Both the position numbers and the translations under genes were made by a program. The notes below the pieces were generated by a model. It was not told where the DNA came from, did not search any database, and saw only the letters and a program-made list of their open reading frames with translations. Positions 33,695 through 42,386 of a stretch of 64,000 nt of DNA are shown piece after piece. Source of the DNA: Streptomyces asoensis (GTDB taxonomy: Bacteria; Actinomycetota; Actinomycetes; Streptomycetales; Streptomycetaceae); contig NZ_CP049838.1 in the NCBI RefSeq assembly GCF_013085465.1, positions 8,308,001-8,372,000 on the forward strand, written 5' to 3'. Every line of letters begins with the position of its first letter. Position 1 is the stretch's first letter.

Positions 33695-34840
33695 ATGCCG
33701 CTGCGGCCATGGATGAAGTTGCTGTCGACCGACGACCATCTGATCGAGCCCCCACACCTGTGGTCCGACCGGCTGCCGGCGCGGCTGCGGGAGGCGGGGC
33801 CGCGCATCGTGGAGCGGCCCCGGGGAGCGGGCCAGGCGCCCGCCGAGGTGTGGGTCTACGAGGACCGGGTCCACCCGTACATCGGCCTGAACGCCGTCGC
33901 GGGAAAGAAACCGGAGGAGTTCGGCCTCGAACCGACCCGCTACGACGAGATGATCCCGGGCTGCTACGACCCCGCGGCCAGGATCCGCGACATGGATCTG
34001 GACGGGGTGTGGGGCGCCCTGTGCTTCCCGTCGTTCCCGGGGTTCTCCGGCCATGTCTTCCTGGACGGCAAGGACCGTGAACTGGCGCTGCTGTGTGTGC
34101 GGGCGTGGAACGACTTCGTCCTCGACGAGTGGTGCGCCACCGCGCCGGGGCGGCTCATCCCCCTGGTCATCATGCCGATGTGGGACGTGCAGGCCTGTGT
34201 CGCGGAGATCCACCGGACAGCGGCCAAGGGGGCGAAGGCGATCTCCTTCCCGGAGAACCCGGCCCCGCGCGGCCTGCCCTCCTTCCACACCGACCACTGG
34301 GACCCGATGTTCTCGGCGGCCGAGGAGACCGACATGCCCCTGTGCCTGCACTTCGGCACCTCGGGCAAGCCGCCGAGGACGGCCGAGGAGGCGCCGTTCG
34401 CCGTGACGATCGCACTGTTCGGCTGCAACGCCATGTTCGCCACCGCCGACCTGCTGTTCTCCCCGGTGCTGCACAAGCACCCCAAGCTGAAGATCGGCCT
34501 GTCCGAGGGCGGCATCGGCTGGATCCCGTATCTGCTCGAGCGCAGTGACGGCACCTGGGAGCGGCACCGCTTCTACCAGAACGTCAACCAGAGCGTGCGG
34601 CCCTCGGAGCTGTTCCACAAGCACTTCCACGGCTGTTTCATCGACGACCGGTTCGGCGTCGAGGTACGCCACCACGTAGGCATCGACAAGATCACCTGGG
34701 AGTGCGACTACCCGCACTCCGACTCCTACTGGCCCAAGTCCCGCGCCTACGCGGCGGAGGTACTGGCCGACGTCCCGGACGACGAGGTGCACAAGATCGT
34801 GGAGCTCAACACCCGCCGCCTCTACAACCTCCCCGCATGA
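33695..34840 (+). CDS. Amidohydrolase family protein (ACMSD-like fold)
   Basis: A 381-residue metal-dependent hydrolase/decarboxylase paralogous to the 5142 gene. Probable metal ligands are in STDDHLIEP (Asp14, His15), CLHFGTS and the aspartate of WECDYPHSDS. I chose the ATG with GAGGGAG 8 bases upstream; longer in-frame starts lack a ribosome binding site. It leads a rightward set with a small helical protein, a mycofactocin-type SDR and a ferredoxin. Hydrolysis or decarboxylation of a ring-cleavage product is plausible but not proven. Confidence 0.87.
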   Translation: MPLRPWMKLLSTDDHLIEPPHLWSDRLPARLREAGPRIVERPRGAGQAPAEVWVYEDRVHPYIGLNAVAGKKPEEFGLEPTRYDEMIPGCYDPAARIRDMDLDGVWGALCFPSFPGFSGHVFLDGKDRELALLCVRAWNDFVLDEWCATAPGRLIPLVIMPMWDVQACVAEIHRTAAKGAKAISFPENPAPRGLPSFHTDHWDPMFSAAEETDMPLCLHFGTSGKPPRTAEEAPFAVTIALFGCNAMFATADLLFSPVLHKHPKLKIGLSEGGIGWIPYLLERSDGTWERHRFYQNVNQSVRPSELFHKHFHGCFIDDRFGVEVRHHVGIDKITWECDYPHSDSYWPKSRAYAAEVLADVPDDEVHKIVELNTRRLYNLPA

Positions 34841-35058
34841 GCCGGCGCCCGGAGTCCGAGCGGTCCGACTGGACCGACCTGGACCTGCTCACCCGCGAGG
34901 AGGCGCACGGCCGGCTCCTGGCGGAGATCGCCGAGACGGACGTACGCCTGGCCGGACTCGGTGCGTCCGACGAGGCCGAGCGCGAACTCCTCCGGTCCCG
35001 GCTGCGCGCCCTGCGCGCGGCCGCCGATGACCTGACCGACCACGCGAAGAAGGACTGA
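34837..35058 (+). CDS. Small charged helical protein, unknown
   Basis: A 73-residue protein whose ATG overlaps the amidohydrolase stop (ATGA). It is rich in Glu, Arg, Leu and Ala with heptad-like spacing from about residue 18 to 70 (LTREEAHGRLLAEIAETDVRL), suggesting a two-helix hairpin or coiled coil. No signal peptide, membrane helix or cysteine is present. Tight coupling suggests an accessory subunit or assembly factor for the amidohydrolase. I know no family for it. Confidence 0.65.
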   Translation: MSRRPESERSDWTDLDLLTREEAHGRLLAEIAETDVRLAGLGASDEAERELLRSRLRALRAAADDLTDHAKKD

Positions 35059-35065
35059 GGCCGCC

Positions 35066-35878
35066 ATGGGGCGTGTGCAGGGCAAGGTCGCACTCATCAC
35101 GGGAGCGGCGCGGGGGCAGGGCCGCTCCCACGCCGTGCGGCTGGCCGAGGAGGGCGCGGACGTCGTCGTCACCGACGTCTGCCACGACATCAGCGACGAA
35201 CTGCCGTACCGGCTCGCGTCGAAGGACCAGCTGGAGGAGACGGCGCAGCTGGTCAGGGCGACGGGCCGACGGTGCGTCGCGCTGCGGGCCGACGTCCGCT
35301 CGATCGCCGAGGTGCGGGCGGCCGTCGACGCGGCGAGGGCGGAGTTCGGGCGGCTCGACGTGGTCGTCGCCAACGCCGGTGTCATGAGTTCGGGCTCCGC
35401 CTGGGAGCTGTCCGAGGAGGTCTGGGACGTCGTCGTCGACGTCAACCTCAAGGGCGCCTGGAACACGGCGCGGGCCGCGATCCCCTGGATGATCGAGGCG
35501 GGGGAGGGCGGCTCGATCGTCATGATCAGCTCTGCCGCCGGCATCCGCGGCCATGTGCCGTACGCCCACTACGTGGCCGCCAAGCACGGTGTGGTCGGCC
35601 TGATGAAGGCCCTGTCGAACGAACTCGCCCCGCATCGCATCCGGGTGAACACCGTCCACCCCACCGGCGTCAGTGACACGGGCATCACCGTCGGGGTGCC
35701 CGTGGAGGAACTCGCCGCGCGCGAACCGCTGTTCGCCCTCGCGGCGATGAACCCCCTCGCCCCGTACGTGGAGCCGCGGGACGTGTCCAACGCCGTTCTG
35801 TTCCTCGCCTCCGACGAGGCGCGGTACGTCACGGGCCTCCAGTTCACCGTCGACGCGGGGTCGACCAACAAGCCGTAG
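35066..35878 (+). CDS. Mycofactocin-coupled SDR family oxidoreductase
   Basis: A 270-residue SDR with TGAARGQG at 12-19, the inserted segment SDELPYRLASKDQLEETAQLV, and catalytic YVAAK. The plan and the closing motif PYVEPRDVSNAVLFLASDEARYVTG are those of mycofactocin-coupled SDRs, as in the gene at 32654. It probably oxidises an alcohol and passes electrons to mycofactocin instead of free NAD. It lies 7 bases after the small helical gene, with GAGG before the ATG, and is followed by a ferredoxin gene. Confidence 0.88.
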   Translation: MGRVQGKVALITGAARGQGRSHAVRLAEEGADVVVTDVCHDISDELPYRLASKDQLEETAQLVRATGRRCVALRADVRSIAEVRAAVDAARAEFGRLDVVVANAGVMSSGSAWELSEEVWDVVVDVNLKGAWNTARAAIPWMIEAGEGGSIVMISSAAGIRGHVPYAHYVAAKHGVVGLMKALSNELAPHRIRVNTVHPTGVSDTGITVGVPVEELAAREPLFALAAMNPLAPYVEPRDVSNAVLFLASDEARYVTGLQFTVDAGSTNKP

Positions 35879-35893
35879 AACGGGGTGGGTTGC

Positions 35894-36082
35894 ATGAAGA
35901 TCACCGTCGACACGTCGTCGTGCTCCGGGCACGCCCGCTGCTGGGCGGCGGCACCCGGACTGTTCCGCCTGGACGACGACGGCTACGCGCTGCCCCTCGA
36001 CGCGGAGGTGCCCGACGACCTCCTCCAGGCCGCCCGGGACGGGGAGTCGGCCTGCCCGGAACGGGCGATCACCGTCGAGTGA
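35894..36082 (+). CDS. Ferredoxin, single-cluster type with CxxHxxC
   Basis: A 62-residue acidic ferredoxin with Cys10, Cys16 and Cys54 (the last followed by Pro) as cluster ligands and His13 at the position of the missing fourth cysteine. Such [3Fe-4S] or variant [4Fe-4S] ferredoxins donate electrons to P450s in actinomycetes. No P450 is adjacent; the relic at 25420 or the P450 at 15004 could be former or present partners. A longer GTG start at 35885 is possible. Confidence 0.88.
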   Translation: MKITVDTSSCSGHARCWAAAPGLFRLDDDGYALPLDAEVPDDLLQAARDGESACPERAITVE

Positions 36083-36089
36083 CACGACA

Positions 36090-36121
36090 GAGCCCCACGG
36101 CCGTGACGGGCCGTGGGGCTC
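36090..36121. terminator. Hairpin terminator between convergent genes
   Basis: Perfect 13-base arms (36090-36102, 36109-36121) reading GAGCCCCACGGCC and its complement surround a 6-base loop, between the ferredoxin and the extradiol dioxygenase stop codons. Confidence 0.88.
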
Positions 36122-36137
36122 AGCCGTGTCCGCCCGC

Positions 36138-37010
36138 TCAGCCGGCCGGCTGCGGCGGCGGGGTGAAGCGATGGCCCCAGAACGCGCCGTCCGTGATCTC
36201 GTACACGGGGACGGGCTCCGGCACCTTCAGGCCGTTCCAGCCGAACTCGACGGCGTAGTTCTCCGGCGACCACACGTAGAACGACACCATGTGGTCGTTG
36301 GTGTGCTTGCCCAGCGAGTGCATCATCGGCACCTCGTACTCGGCGGCCCGGTCGAGGGCGCGCCCGACGTCGTCCAGGGTCGCGCCCTCCACCATGAAGT
36401 GCAGCAGCCGCCCGGGACCCGGCATCGGCGTGACACCGAGCGTGTGGTGGCGGGCGTTGCAGCCCATGAACCACGTGGTGCCGGCCGGTGAGCGCATCGT
36501 GTTCCGCTCGACGAAGCCGAGGACACCGACATAGAACTCGAACGTGGTCCGGGCGTCCTCGGCGGAGACGATCGCGTGCCCGAAGCCCATGTCGCCGGTG
36601 ACGAACTTCGAGACCAGCGGGGTGTGCACGGGCACATGGTCGAGGACCGTGCCGTAGTACAGCTCGACCGGGTTGCCGCCCGGGTCGTCGAACCTGACGA
36701 AGCCGGTGACCCTGCGCTCCGCCGCCTCGGCCTCGGTGCCGGCCGTCACCTTGATCCCCGCCTTCTCGACGTCCGCGGCCAGCCGCGCCAGCTCCCGCTC
36801 GTCGAGGACCTCGAAGCCCAGCGCCGTCATCGCGCTCCGGGCCCCCGCGGAGACCACGATCCGGGCCGGGTGGTCGTCCATCCTGAAGGACAGCGACTCG
36901 GCGTCGCCGCCCTCGACGGGCATCAGGCCGAGGAAGTCGGCCCCGAAGGCCTTCCACTTGCCGAGGTCGTCGGACTCCAGACGCAGGTACCCGAGTGAGC
37001 GAACACCCAT
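36138..37010 (-). CDS. Extradiol ring-cleavage dioxygenase, type I (BphC/HsaC-like)
   Basis: A 290-residue two-domain vicinal-oxygen-chelate dioxygenase. The iron ligands are His145 in GFGHAIV, His204 in LLHFMVE and Glu255 in YAVEFG. The second-sphere residues are also present: His188 in NARHHTL, His240 in KHTNDHMVSFY and Tyr245. It cleaves a catechol next to a hydroxyl (meta-cleavage). It is divergent from the C-C hydrolase gene at 37174 that would take its product. GGGAGGG precedes the ATG. It may act on a biphenyl-, steroid- or terpene-derived catechol. Confidence 0.93.
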   Translation of the reverse strand: MGVRSLGYLRLESDDLGKWKAFGADFLGLMPVEGGDAESLSFRMDDHPARIVVSAGARSAMTALGFEVLDERELARLAADVEKAGIKVTAGTEAEAAERRVTGFVRFDDPGGNPVELYYGTVLDHVPVHTPLVSKFVTGDMGFGHAIVSAEDARTTFEFYVGVLGFVERNTMRSPAGTTWFMGCNARHHTLGVTPMPGPGRLLHFMVEGATLDDVGRALDRAAEYEVPMMHSLGKHTNDHMVSFYVWSPENYAVEFGWNGLKVPEPVPVYEITDGAFWGHRFTPPPQPAG

Positions 37011-37173
37011 CAGGCCCTCCCCTCACATTTGGTCAGGTCCGGGGTGGCCCGTCGGGCTCCCGGTATCGGTATGTCCGCGACGCTAGACAGCCCGGGACGC
37101 CCGTGGCCGGGAGCGTCCCACTGATCGGGAGACGCACGGCGTTCGGCTTCCCCCGGGTGCGACGGTGACCGCC

Positions 37174-38034
37174 ATGACACTCAGCCACGAGGACACCCTG
37201 CGCGAACTGCACACCGACGACGGCACCCTGCGCTATCACGAGGCGGGCGACGGACCGCCGCTGCTTCTGCTGCACGGGTCGGGGCCGGGCGTCACCGGCT
37301 GGCGCAACTACCGGGCCAACCTGCCCGTGCTCGCCCGCCACTTCCGCTGCCTCGCGCTGGAGTTCCCGGGCTTCGGGGTGAGCGACCCGACCACCGAGAA
37401 CCCGATGGCGGCCGGCCCCAAGGCCGTCCTGCGCTTCCTCGACGGCCTCGGTCTCGACCGCGTCGACGTCATCGGGAACTCCATGGGCGGCTTCGTCGCC
37501 GTGGGGCTCGCGGTCGCCCACAAGGACCTGTTCCGCAGGATCGTCACCATCGGCGGGGTGGGCCGCAACATCCTGTCGCCGGCGCCCAGCGAAGGGCTCA
37601 ACCTGCTGGTGGAGTTCGCCGAGAACCCCACCCGGGACAACCTCGTCCAGTGGCTGCGGGCCATGGTCCACGACCCGGCCCTGCTCACCGAGGAGCTGAT
37701 CGAGGAACGGTGGGCGAGCGCCACCGAACCGGCGACCCTGGAGGCGTCCCGCCGGATCTACGGCAGGCAGGCGATGGCCGCCGTCCTGGCCGCCCAGGCC
37801 CAGTCGGACCAGCCCATCTGGGCCGCACTCCACAAGGTCACCGCGCCCACCCTGCTGACCTGGGGCCGGGACGACCGGGTGACACCGCTGGAGAACGCGC
37901 TGCTGCCGCTGCGCACCATCCCCAGGGCCGAACTGCACGTGCTGCCGGACTGCGGGCACTGGGCGATGATCGAGCAGAAGGCGGCCTGGGAGAGCGCGGT
38001 ACTGGCCTTCCTGACCCGCCCGGAGGCCGGTTGA
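37174..38034 (+). CDS. Meta-cleavage product C-C hydrolase, alpha/beta fold (BphD/HsaD-like)
   Basis: A 286-residue alpha/beta hydrolase with HGSGPGVTGWRNYRANLPVLA near 34-54, a signature of hydrolases of ring meta-cleavage products. The triad is Ser103 in GNSMGG, Asp234 in WGRDD and His262 in DCGHW. It splits the C-C bond of the dioxygenase product, giving a carboxylate and a 2-hydroxydienoate. The ribosome binding site is weak, and a GTG three codons upstream is an alternative start. The stop region overlaps the TetR start, so the two are coupled. Confidence 0.92.
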   Translation: MTLSHEDTLRELHTDDGTLRYHEAGDGPPLLLLHGSGPGVTGWRNYRANLPVLARHFRCLALEFPGFGVSDPTTENPMAAGPKAVLRFLDGLGLDRVDVIGNSMGGFVAVGLAVAHKDLFRRIVTIGGVGRNILSPAPSEGLNLLVEFAENPTRDNLVQWLRAMVHDPALLTEELIEERWASATEPATLEASRRIYGRQAMAAVLAAQAQSDQPIWAALHKVTAPTLLTWGRDDRVTPLENALLPLRTIPRAELHVLPDCGHWAMIEQKAAWESAVLAFLTRPEAG

Positions 38035-38624
38035 GAACGCCCGTGCGGTCACCCGCCGCCCCCACCTCCGCCCGCCAGGCCGCCCGCCGGGTCAGGATCC
38101 TGCGTGCCGCTTCGGACCTCGGCGCGCGCGACGGGCTCGTCGACGTGCAGATGCACGACGTCGCCAGGGAAGCGGGCGTCGCGATCGCCACGCTGTACCG
38201 CTACTTCCCGTCCAAACCCTTTCTGTTCCTGGCCGTCCTGGAATGGCACATCGAGCAGTTCCTCGGGGGCCGCGACGGCGGCGCGCCCGTCACGGCGGAC
38301 GCCGATCCGGTGGCCGAGGTCGCGGAGACCCTCGTCGCGCTGACCGGCAGGCTGCTCGGCAACCGGCTCCTGGCCTCGGCGGTCGCGCTGTCGTCGTTCA
38401 CGGAGTACGCGAGCGCGGTCCCGAGCCGGATCGACATCGTCGAGAGGGCGCTGGGGCAGCGGCTCCTGCGCCTGATCGAGGACCGCGCGGACGCCCGCAG
38501 CAGGGTGCGCCTGCTCGTCTACACCTGGTGGGGCCTGTTCGTGGCCATGCTGACCGAGGAGATCTCCACCGAGCGGGGGGAAGCGGACCTGCGACTGGCC
38601 GCCCGGCTGATCGCGGCCGTGTAG
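38031..38624 (+). CDS. TetR family transcriptional regulator
   Basis: A 197-residue repressor. The DNA-binding domain spans about 18-65 with helix-turn-helix VQMHDVAREAGVAIATLYRYFPSK; the C-terminal part is the ligand/dimer domain. I take the TTG overlapping the hydrolase stop with GGAGG 4 bases upstream; GTG four codons later is the alternative. It probably represses the divergent dioxygenase/hydrolase promoter in response to a pathway intermediate, by analogy with KstR-type regulators. No operator can be identified with certainty. Confidence 0.88.
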   Translation: MRTPVRSPAAPTSARQAARRVRILRAASDLGARDGLVDVQMHDVAREAGVAIATLYRYFPSKPFLFLAVLEWHIEQFLGGRDGGAPVTADADPVAEVAETLVALTGRLLGNRLLASAVALSSFTEYASAVPSRIDIVERALGQRLLRLIEDRADARSRVRLLVYTWWGLFVAMLTEEISTERGEADLRLAARLIAAV

Positions 38625-38634
38625 CGCACAGCAC

Positions 38635-38667
38635 GGTGCCCGGGACACCCGCCGTGTCCCGGGCACC
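38635..38667. terminator. Hairpin terminator between convergent genes
   Basis: Perfect 14-base arms GGTGCCCGGGACAC and complement (38635-38648, 38654-38667) with a 5-base loop lie between the TetR and the flavoprotein stop codons. Confidence 0.88.
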
Positions 38668-38676
38668 CGCGTCATG

Positions 38677-40275
38677 TCAGTCCGTCGCCCCGGCCATGTC
38701 CAGTACCGCGAGGTATCCGAACGCGAGGCTGGAACCGATCGGAGTGCCCGCACCCGGGTACACCCGCCCCGACATCGCGGCCGCGGTGTTCCCGGTCGCG
38801 TACAGGCCGTCGATCGGCCGGCCGTCGGGCCGCAGCACCCGCGCGTGGGTGTCGATCCTCAGCCCGCCCTTCGTGCCGATGTCGGACGGCACGATGGTCG
38901 CCGCGTAGAACGGCGGTGCGTCGATGGGCAGGAGCAGCGGGTTCGGCCACTCCGGCGAGGGCTTCGCGGGGAAGTGCTGCCGGGGGTCGGCCGGGAAGGG
39001 GACGATGTGGTGGAACATCCGGTCCCACGGCGTCTCACCGCGCCGGAACCTCTCGTCGACACCGGTCCGCGCGTACCCGTTGAACTCCTCGACCGTCTGC
39101 TTCAGCCCCTCGAACGGGACGTCGATCAGACGCGCCAGCTCCTCCAGGGTGTCGGCCTTCTTCAACGCCCCCGAGGCCAGCCACTGTTCGGGCCCCGGGG
39201 TGACAGGCGGGAAGCCGATGCCGTCCCGGTCCAGCTGCCGCTGGTCGAACACCCAGTGGGCCGGGATGTGACGCACGCCGGTGGTGGCGTGCAGCCGGAC
39301 GATCTCGTGCCCGGCCTGGTCGTACGGCCGGGTCTCGTTGACGAAGCGCTCGCCCGCGCCGTTGACCCAGATCCCGCCCCGGGTGCCCGTGTGGAAGAAC
39401 GGCAGACCGTCCGGCTGAACGAGCCCCGGCACCAACCAGGCCTCGTCCAGCAGGTCGGTGTCCGCACCCACCGCGACGCCCGCCCGCAGGGCGTCACCGG
39501 TGTTGGCCGGGGCGCCCTCGGACCACTCCCCGGTGAGCGGGGACTGATGCTTCTCGCGGAGCTCACGGTCGCGCTCGAAGCCGCCGGCCGCGAGCAGCAC
39601 GCCCCGCCCGGCCCGGATCCGGACCCGCTCACCGTCGCTGACGACCTCCACACCGGTGACCCTGCCGTCCTCGACGACCAGGCTCTCCAGCGCCGTGTTC
39701 AGCCGCAGTTCGCCGTTGCCGGTCTCCAGGAACGCCGACAGCGCCCGGCCGACCAGCGCCCGGCCGCCGACCAGGACCGGGCCCTCGTCGAAGCCGAACC
39801 GCTCGGTGGGAAGACAGTCGCGGACCAGCGCCCTGCGCTCGCCGAGCTCGGTGACCTCGAGCGGCGGCGGGAACACGGTGTGCCCCGTGGGCGACGCCCC
39901 CGGGCTCGCCGCGTAGTAGTCCGGCACCGGCCCGTGGACGAAGGACCGGAACCAGGGGTTCTGCTCGAGCTCGTCGATCAGCCGGACCCCGGCCGTCAGA
40001 TACGCGTCCTGGAGCGGCTCCCGGGCCGGGTCGTCGACGACACTGCGCAGATACGCCCGTGCCTCCTCGACGTCGTCCCCCAGCCCGGCCCGGCTCAGCG
40101 GGGCGGACCCCGGGAACCACAGACCCGCGCCGGAGTACGCCACGGTGCCGCCGACCCGGTCGGTCTTCTCGACGACGAGCGTGCGCAGGCCGCGCGACGC
40201 CGCCACGTACGCCCCGACCAGACCTCCGCCCGACCCCACGACGATCACGTCGTAGGCATCCTCGTTGATGCTCAT
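38677..40275 (-). CDS. FAD-dependent 3-ketosteroid delta-1-dehydrogenase-like protein
   Basis: A 532-residue flavoprotein of the fumarate reductase/succinate dehydrogenase fold. FAD binding: IVVGSGGGLVGAYVAASRG at 11-29 and the closing DGLYATGN. Residues matching the catalytic set of ketosteroid delta-1-dehydrogenase are present: Tyr120 (PDYY), Tyr318 (NETRPYDQ), and Tyr506 with Gly510 in YPGAG. This supports 1,2-dehydrogenation of a 3-keto ring, the step that leads to ring opening and aromatisation in steroids. GAGGAGG precedes the ATG. A related ring ketone is an alternative substrate. Confidence 0.88.
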   Translation of the reverse strand: MSINEDAYDVIVVGSGGGLVGAYVAASRGLRTLVVEKTDRVGGTVAYSGAGLWFPGSAPLSRAGLGDDVEEARAYLRSVVDDPAREPLQDAYLTAGVRLIDELEQNPWFRSFVHGPVPDYYAASPGASPTGHTVFPPPLEVTELGERRALVRDCLPTERFGFDEGPVLVGGRALVGRALSAFLETGNGELRLNTALESLVVEDGRVTGVEVVSDGERVRIRAGRGVLLAAGGFERDRELREKHQSPLTGEWSEGAPANTGDALRAGVAVGADTDLLDEAWLVPGLVQPDGLPFFHTGTRGGIWVNGAGERFVNETRPYDQAGHEIVRLHATTGVRHIPAHWVFDQRQLDRDGIGFPPVTPGPEQWLASGALKKADTLEELARLIDVPFEGLKQTVEEFNGYARTGVDERFRRGETPWDRMFHHIVPFPADPRQHFPAKPSPEWPNPLLLPIDAPPFYAATIVPSDIGTKGGLRIDTHARVLRPDGRPIDGLYATGNTAAAMSGRVYPGAGTPIGSSLAFGYLAVLDMAGATD

Positions 40276-40533
40276 CCGAACCTCCTCATGAGTGCCGACG
40301 TTCTTGGTGGGGGGCGGGGTCCCGGCGCGTGCCGCGGTTCACGGGGCCGGGACAGGGCGCACTCCCGGGTGGCCACGGCGAAGGTAACGAGGCGGCGTGG
40401 GCCCGCCGTCGCGGCATCTCGCTGACCGAGACCCGCCCGGTGCCCGGTCCGCGAGTCCCGGTGAGCGGAACGCCCCGGGCCTGCGTCCGGCGCGGCGGCC
40501 CAGGCTGGAGGCCGGCACGACTTGAGGAGGGCA

Positions 40534-41418
40534 ATGACAGACGTCCGGGAACCGACGGCCGTCGCGCACCGTGAGACCGCGGTGGCCGAGGCGGCCGCAC
40601 GACTCACCCGCGCAGCCCATGACCGCCGGCCCTGTGCGCCGGTGCGGGAGCTGCTCGGCGCGACCGACATCGGCCTCGCATACGCCGTCCAGCGACGCGT
40701 CGTCGGCGGCCGGATCGCCGCCGGGGCACGGGTCGTCGGCCGCAAGATCGGGCTGACGTCCGCGTCGGTGCAGCGCCAAGTAGGGGTCGACCGGCCCGAC
40801 TTCGGCGTCCTCCTGGACGACATGGACGTCTCCGCCCTGCCGGCCGTCCCCGGCCACCGCCTGCTCCAGCCCCGGGTCGAGGCGGAGATCGCGTTCGTGC
40901 TCGCCGCCGACCTGGACGACGACGACCTCGATGTCGAGCGGGTCCGGTCGGCGGTCGGACACGCCGTGGCCGCGCTGGAGATCGTGGACAGCCGGGTGGC
41001 CGACTGGGACATCGCGATCACCGACACGATCGCCGACAACGCGTCCAGCGGCCTCTTCGTGCTCGGCCGGCAGCGGGTCGCTCCCGGGGAGTTCACCCCC
41101 CGGGACGTGACCATGCGGCTGTACGCCGACGGCGAGCTCGCCTCCGAGGGCGACGGCGCGGCCTGCCTGGGCGATCCCCTCGCCGCGCTGCTGTGGCTGG
41201 CGCGCACGGCCCGGGAGTTCGGCGATCCGCTGCGCGCCGGACAGGTCGTGCTCTCGGGCGCCCTGGGTCCGCTCGTCCCCACCCCGCCCGGCGTCACCGT
41301 ACGGGCCGAGCTGTCGGGCCTGGGCTCGGTGACGGCGACCTTCGCGTCGGAGGATCCCGAGGCACCCCAGGCACCCCAGGCACCCCAGGCCCCCGAGGAA
41401 CTCGAGGAACACGGATGA
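40534..41418 (+). CDS. 2-keto-4-pentenoate hydratase (HsaE/MhpD-like)
   Basis: A 294-residue fumarylacetoacetase-fold hydratase adding water to 2-hydroxy-dienoates from meta-cleavage. GRKIGLTS near 69-76, the metal-binding EAEIAFVL near 115-122 and [14 protein letters not shown] near 147-160 are family motifs. The C-terminus has an unusual extension with three APQ repeats from tandem 9-base units. AGGAGG precedes the ATG. ATGA overlap with the acetaldehyde dehydrogenase: the three lower-pathway genes form one coupled operon ended by a strong terminator. Confidence 0.93.
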   Translation: MTDVREPTAVAHRETAVAEAAARLTRAAHDRRPCAPVRELLGATDIGLAYAVQRRVVGGRIAAGARVVGRKIGLTSASVQRQVGVDRPDFGVLLDDMDVSALPAVPGHRLLQPRVEAEIAFVLAADLDDDDLDVERVRSAVGHAVAALEIVDSRVADWDIAITDTIADNASSGLFVLGRQRVAPGEFTPRDVTMRLYADGELASEGDGAACLGDPLAALLWLARTAREFGDPLRAGQVVLSGALGPLVPTPPGVTVRAELSGLGSVTATFASEDPEAPQAPQAPQAPEELEEHG

Positions 41419-42386
41419 CCAAGACCAAGGTGGCCGTTGTCGGTTCCGGCAACATCGGCACCGACCTGATGATCAAGGTGCTGCGCCTGTCCGACACCCT
41501 GGAGATGGCCGCGATGGTCGGCATCGACCCGGACTCGGACGGCCTGGCGCGCGCCGCGCGGCTGAAGGTCCCCGTCACGCACGAGGGCGTGGACGGCCTG
41601 ATCCGCATGGACGGCTTCGAGGACATCGAGATCGTCTTCGACGCCACGTCGGCGAAGGCCCATGTCGAGAACGCCGGGAAGCTCGCCCCGTACGGCAAGC
41701 GGCTCGTCGACCTCACCCCCGCCGCGATCGGTCCCTTCGTGGTGCCCCCGGTGAACCTCGACGAACACCTGGAGAGCGCCGCGAGATCCGGCATCGCCGT
41801 CGACAACGTCAACATGGTCACCTGCGGCGGCCAGGCGACCATCCCGATCGTGCACGCGGTCAGCCGGGTCACACCGGTGCCCTACGCCGAGATCGTCGCC
41901 TCGATCGCCTCCAGGTCGGCCGGGCCCGGCACCCGGGCCAACATCGACGAGTTCACCGCGACCACGGCCGGCGCCATCGAGCAGGTGGGCGGTGCCCGCC
42001 GGGGCAAGGCGATCATCGTCCTGAACCCGGCGGAACCGCCGCTGATCATGCGGGACACGGTGTACTGCCTGATCGGCGAGGCGGACCACGACGCGATCCG
42101 GACCTCCGTCGAGGAGATGGTGGCCGAGGTCGCCGCATATGTGCCGGGCTACCGGCTCAAGCAGCAGGTCCAGTTCACGCCGGTGCCCGCCGGCGACCCG
42201 GTGCACACCCTGCTGCCCGACGGCGACCGCTCCGCGGCGACCACGAAGGTCTCCGTGTTCCTCGAGGTGGAGGGTGCCGCCCACTACCTGCCCGGCTACG
42301 CGGGCAACCTCGACATCATGACCTCGGCCGCTCTGCGCGTCGCCGAGCGCATCGCCCGGCGACCGACCACCGAGGTGACCGAGTGA
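41415..42386 (+). CDS. Acetaldehyde dehydrogenase (acetylating)
   Basis: A 323-residue acylating aldehyde dehydrogenase that converts acetaldehyde or propanal plus CoA and NAD to acyl-CoA. The NAD-binding [12 protein letters not shown] is at 8-19 and the nucleophile is Cys137 in [10 protein letters not shown]. These enzymes form a channelling complex with the aldolase encoded next, and overlapping stop/start codons on both sides fit equal synthesis of the partners. Whether the product is acetyl- or propionyl-CoA cannot be read; the steroid enzyme HsaG makes propionyl-CoA. Confidence 0.96.
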   Translation: MTKTKVAVVGSGNIGTDLMIKVLRLSDTLEMAAMVGIDPDSDGLARAARLKVPVTHEGVDGLIRMDGFEDIEIVFDATSAKAHVENAGKLAPYGKRLVDLTPAAIGPFVVPPVNLDEHLESAARSGIAVDNVNMVTCGGQATIPIVHAVSRVTPVPYAEIVASIASRSAGPGTRANIDEFTATTAGAIEQVGGARRGKAIIVLNPAEPPLIMRDTVYCLIGEADHDAIRTSVEEMVAEVAAYVPGYRLKQQVQFTPVPAGDPVHTLLPDGDRSAATTKVSVFLEVEGAAHYLPGYAGNLDIMTSAALRVAERIARRPTTEVTE

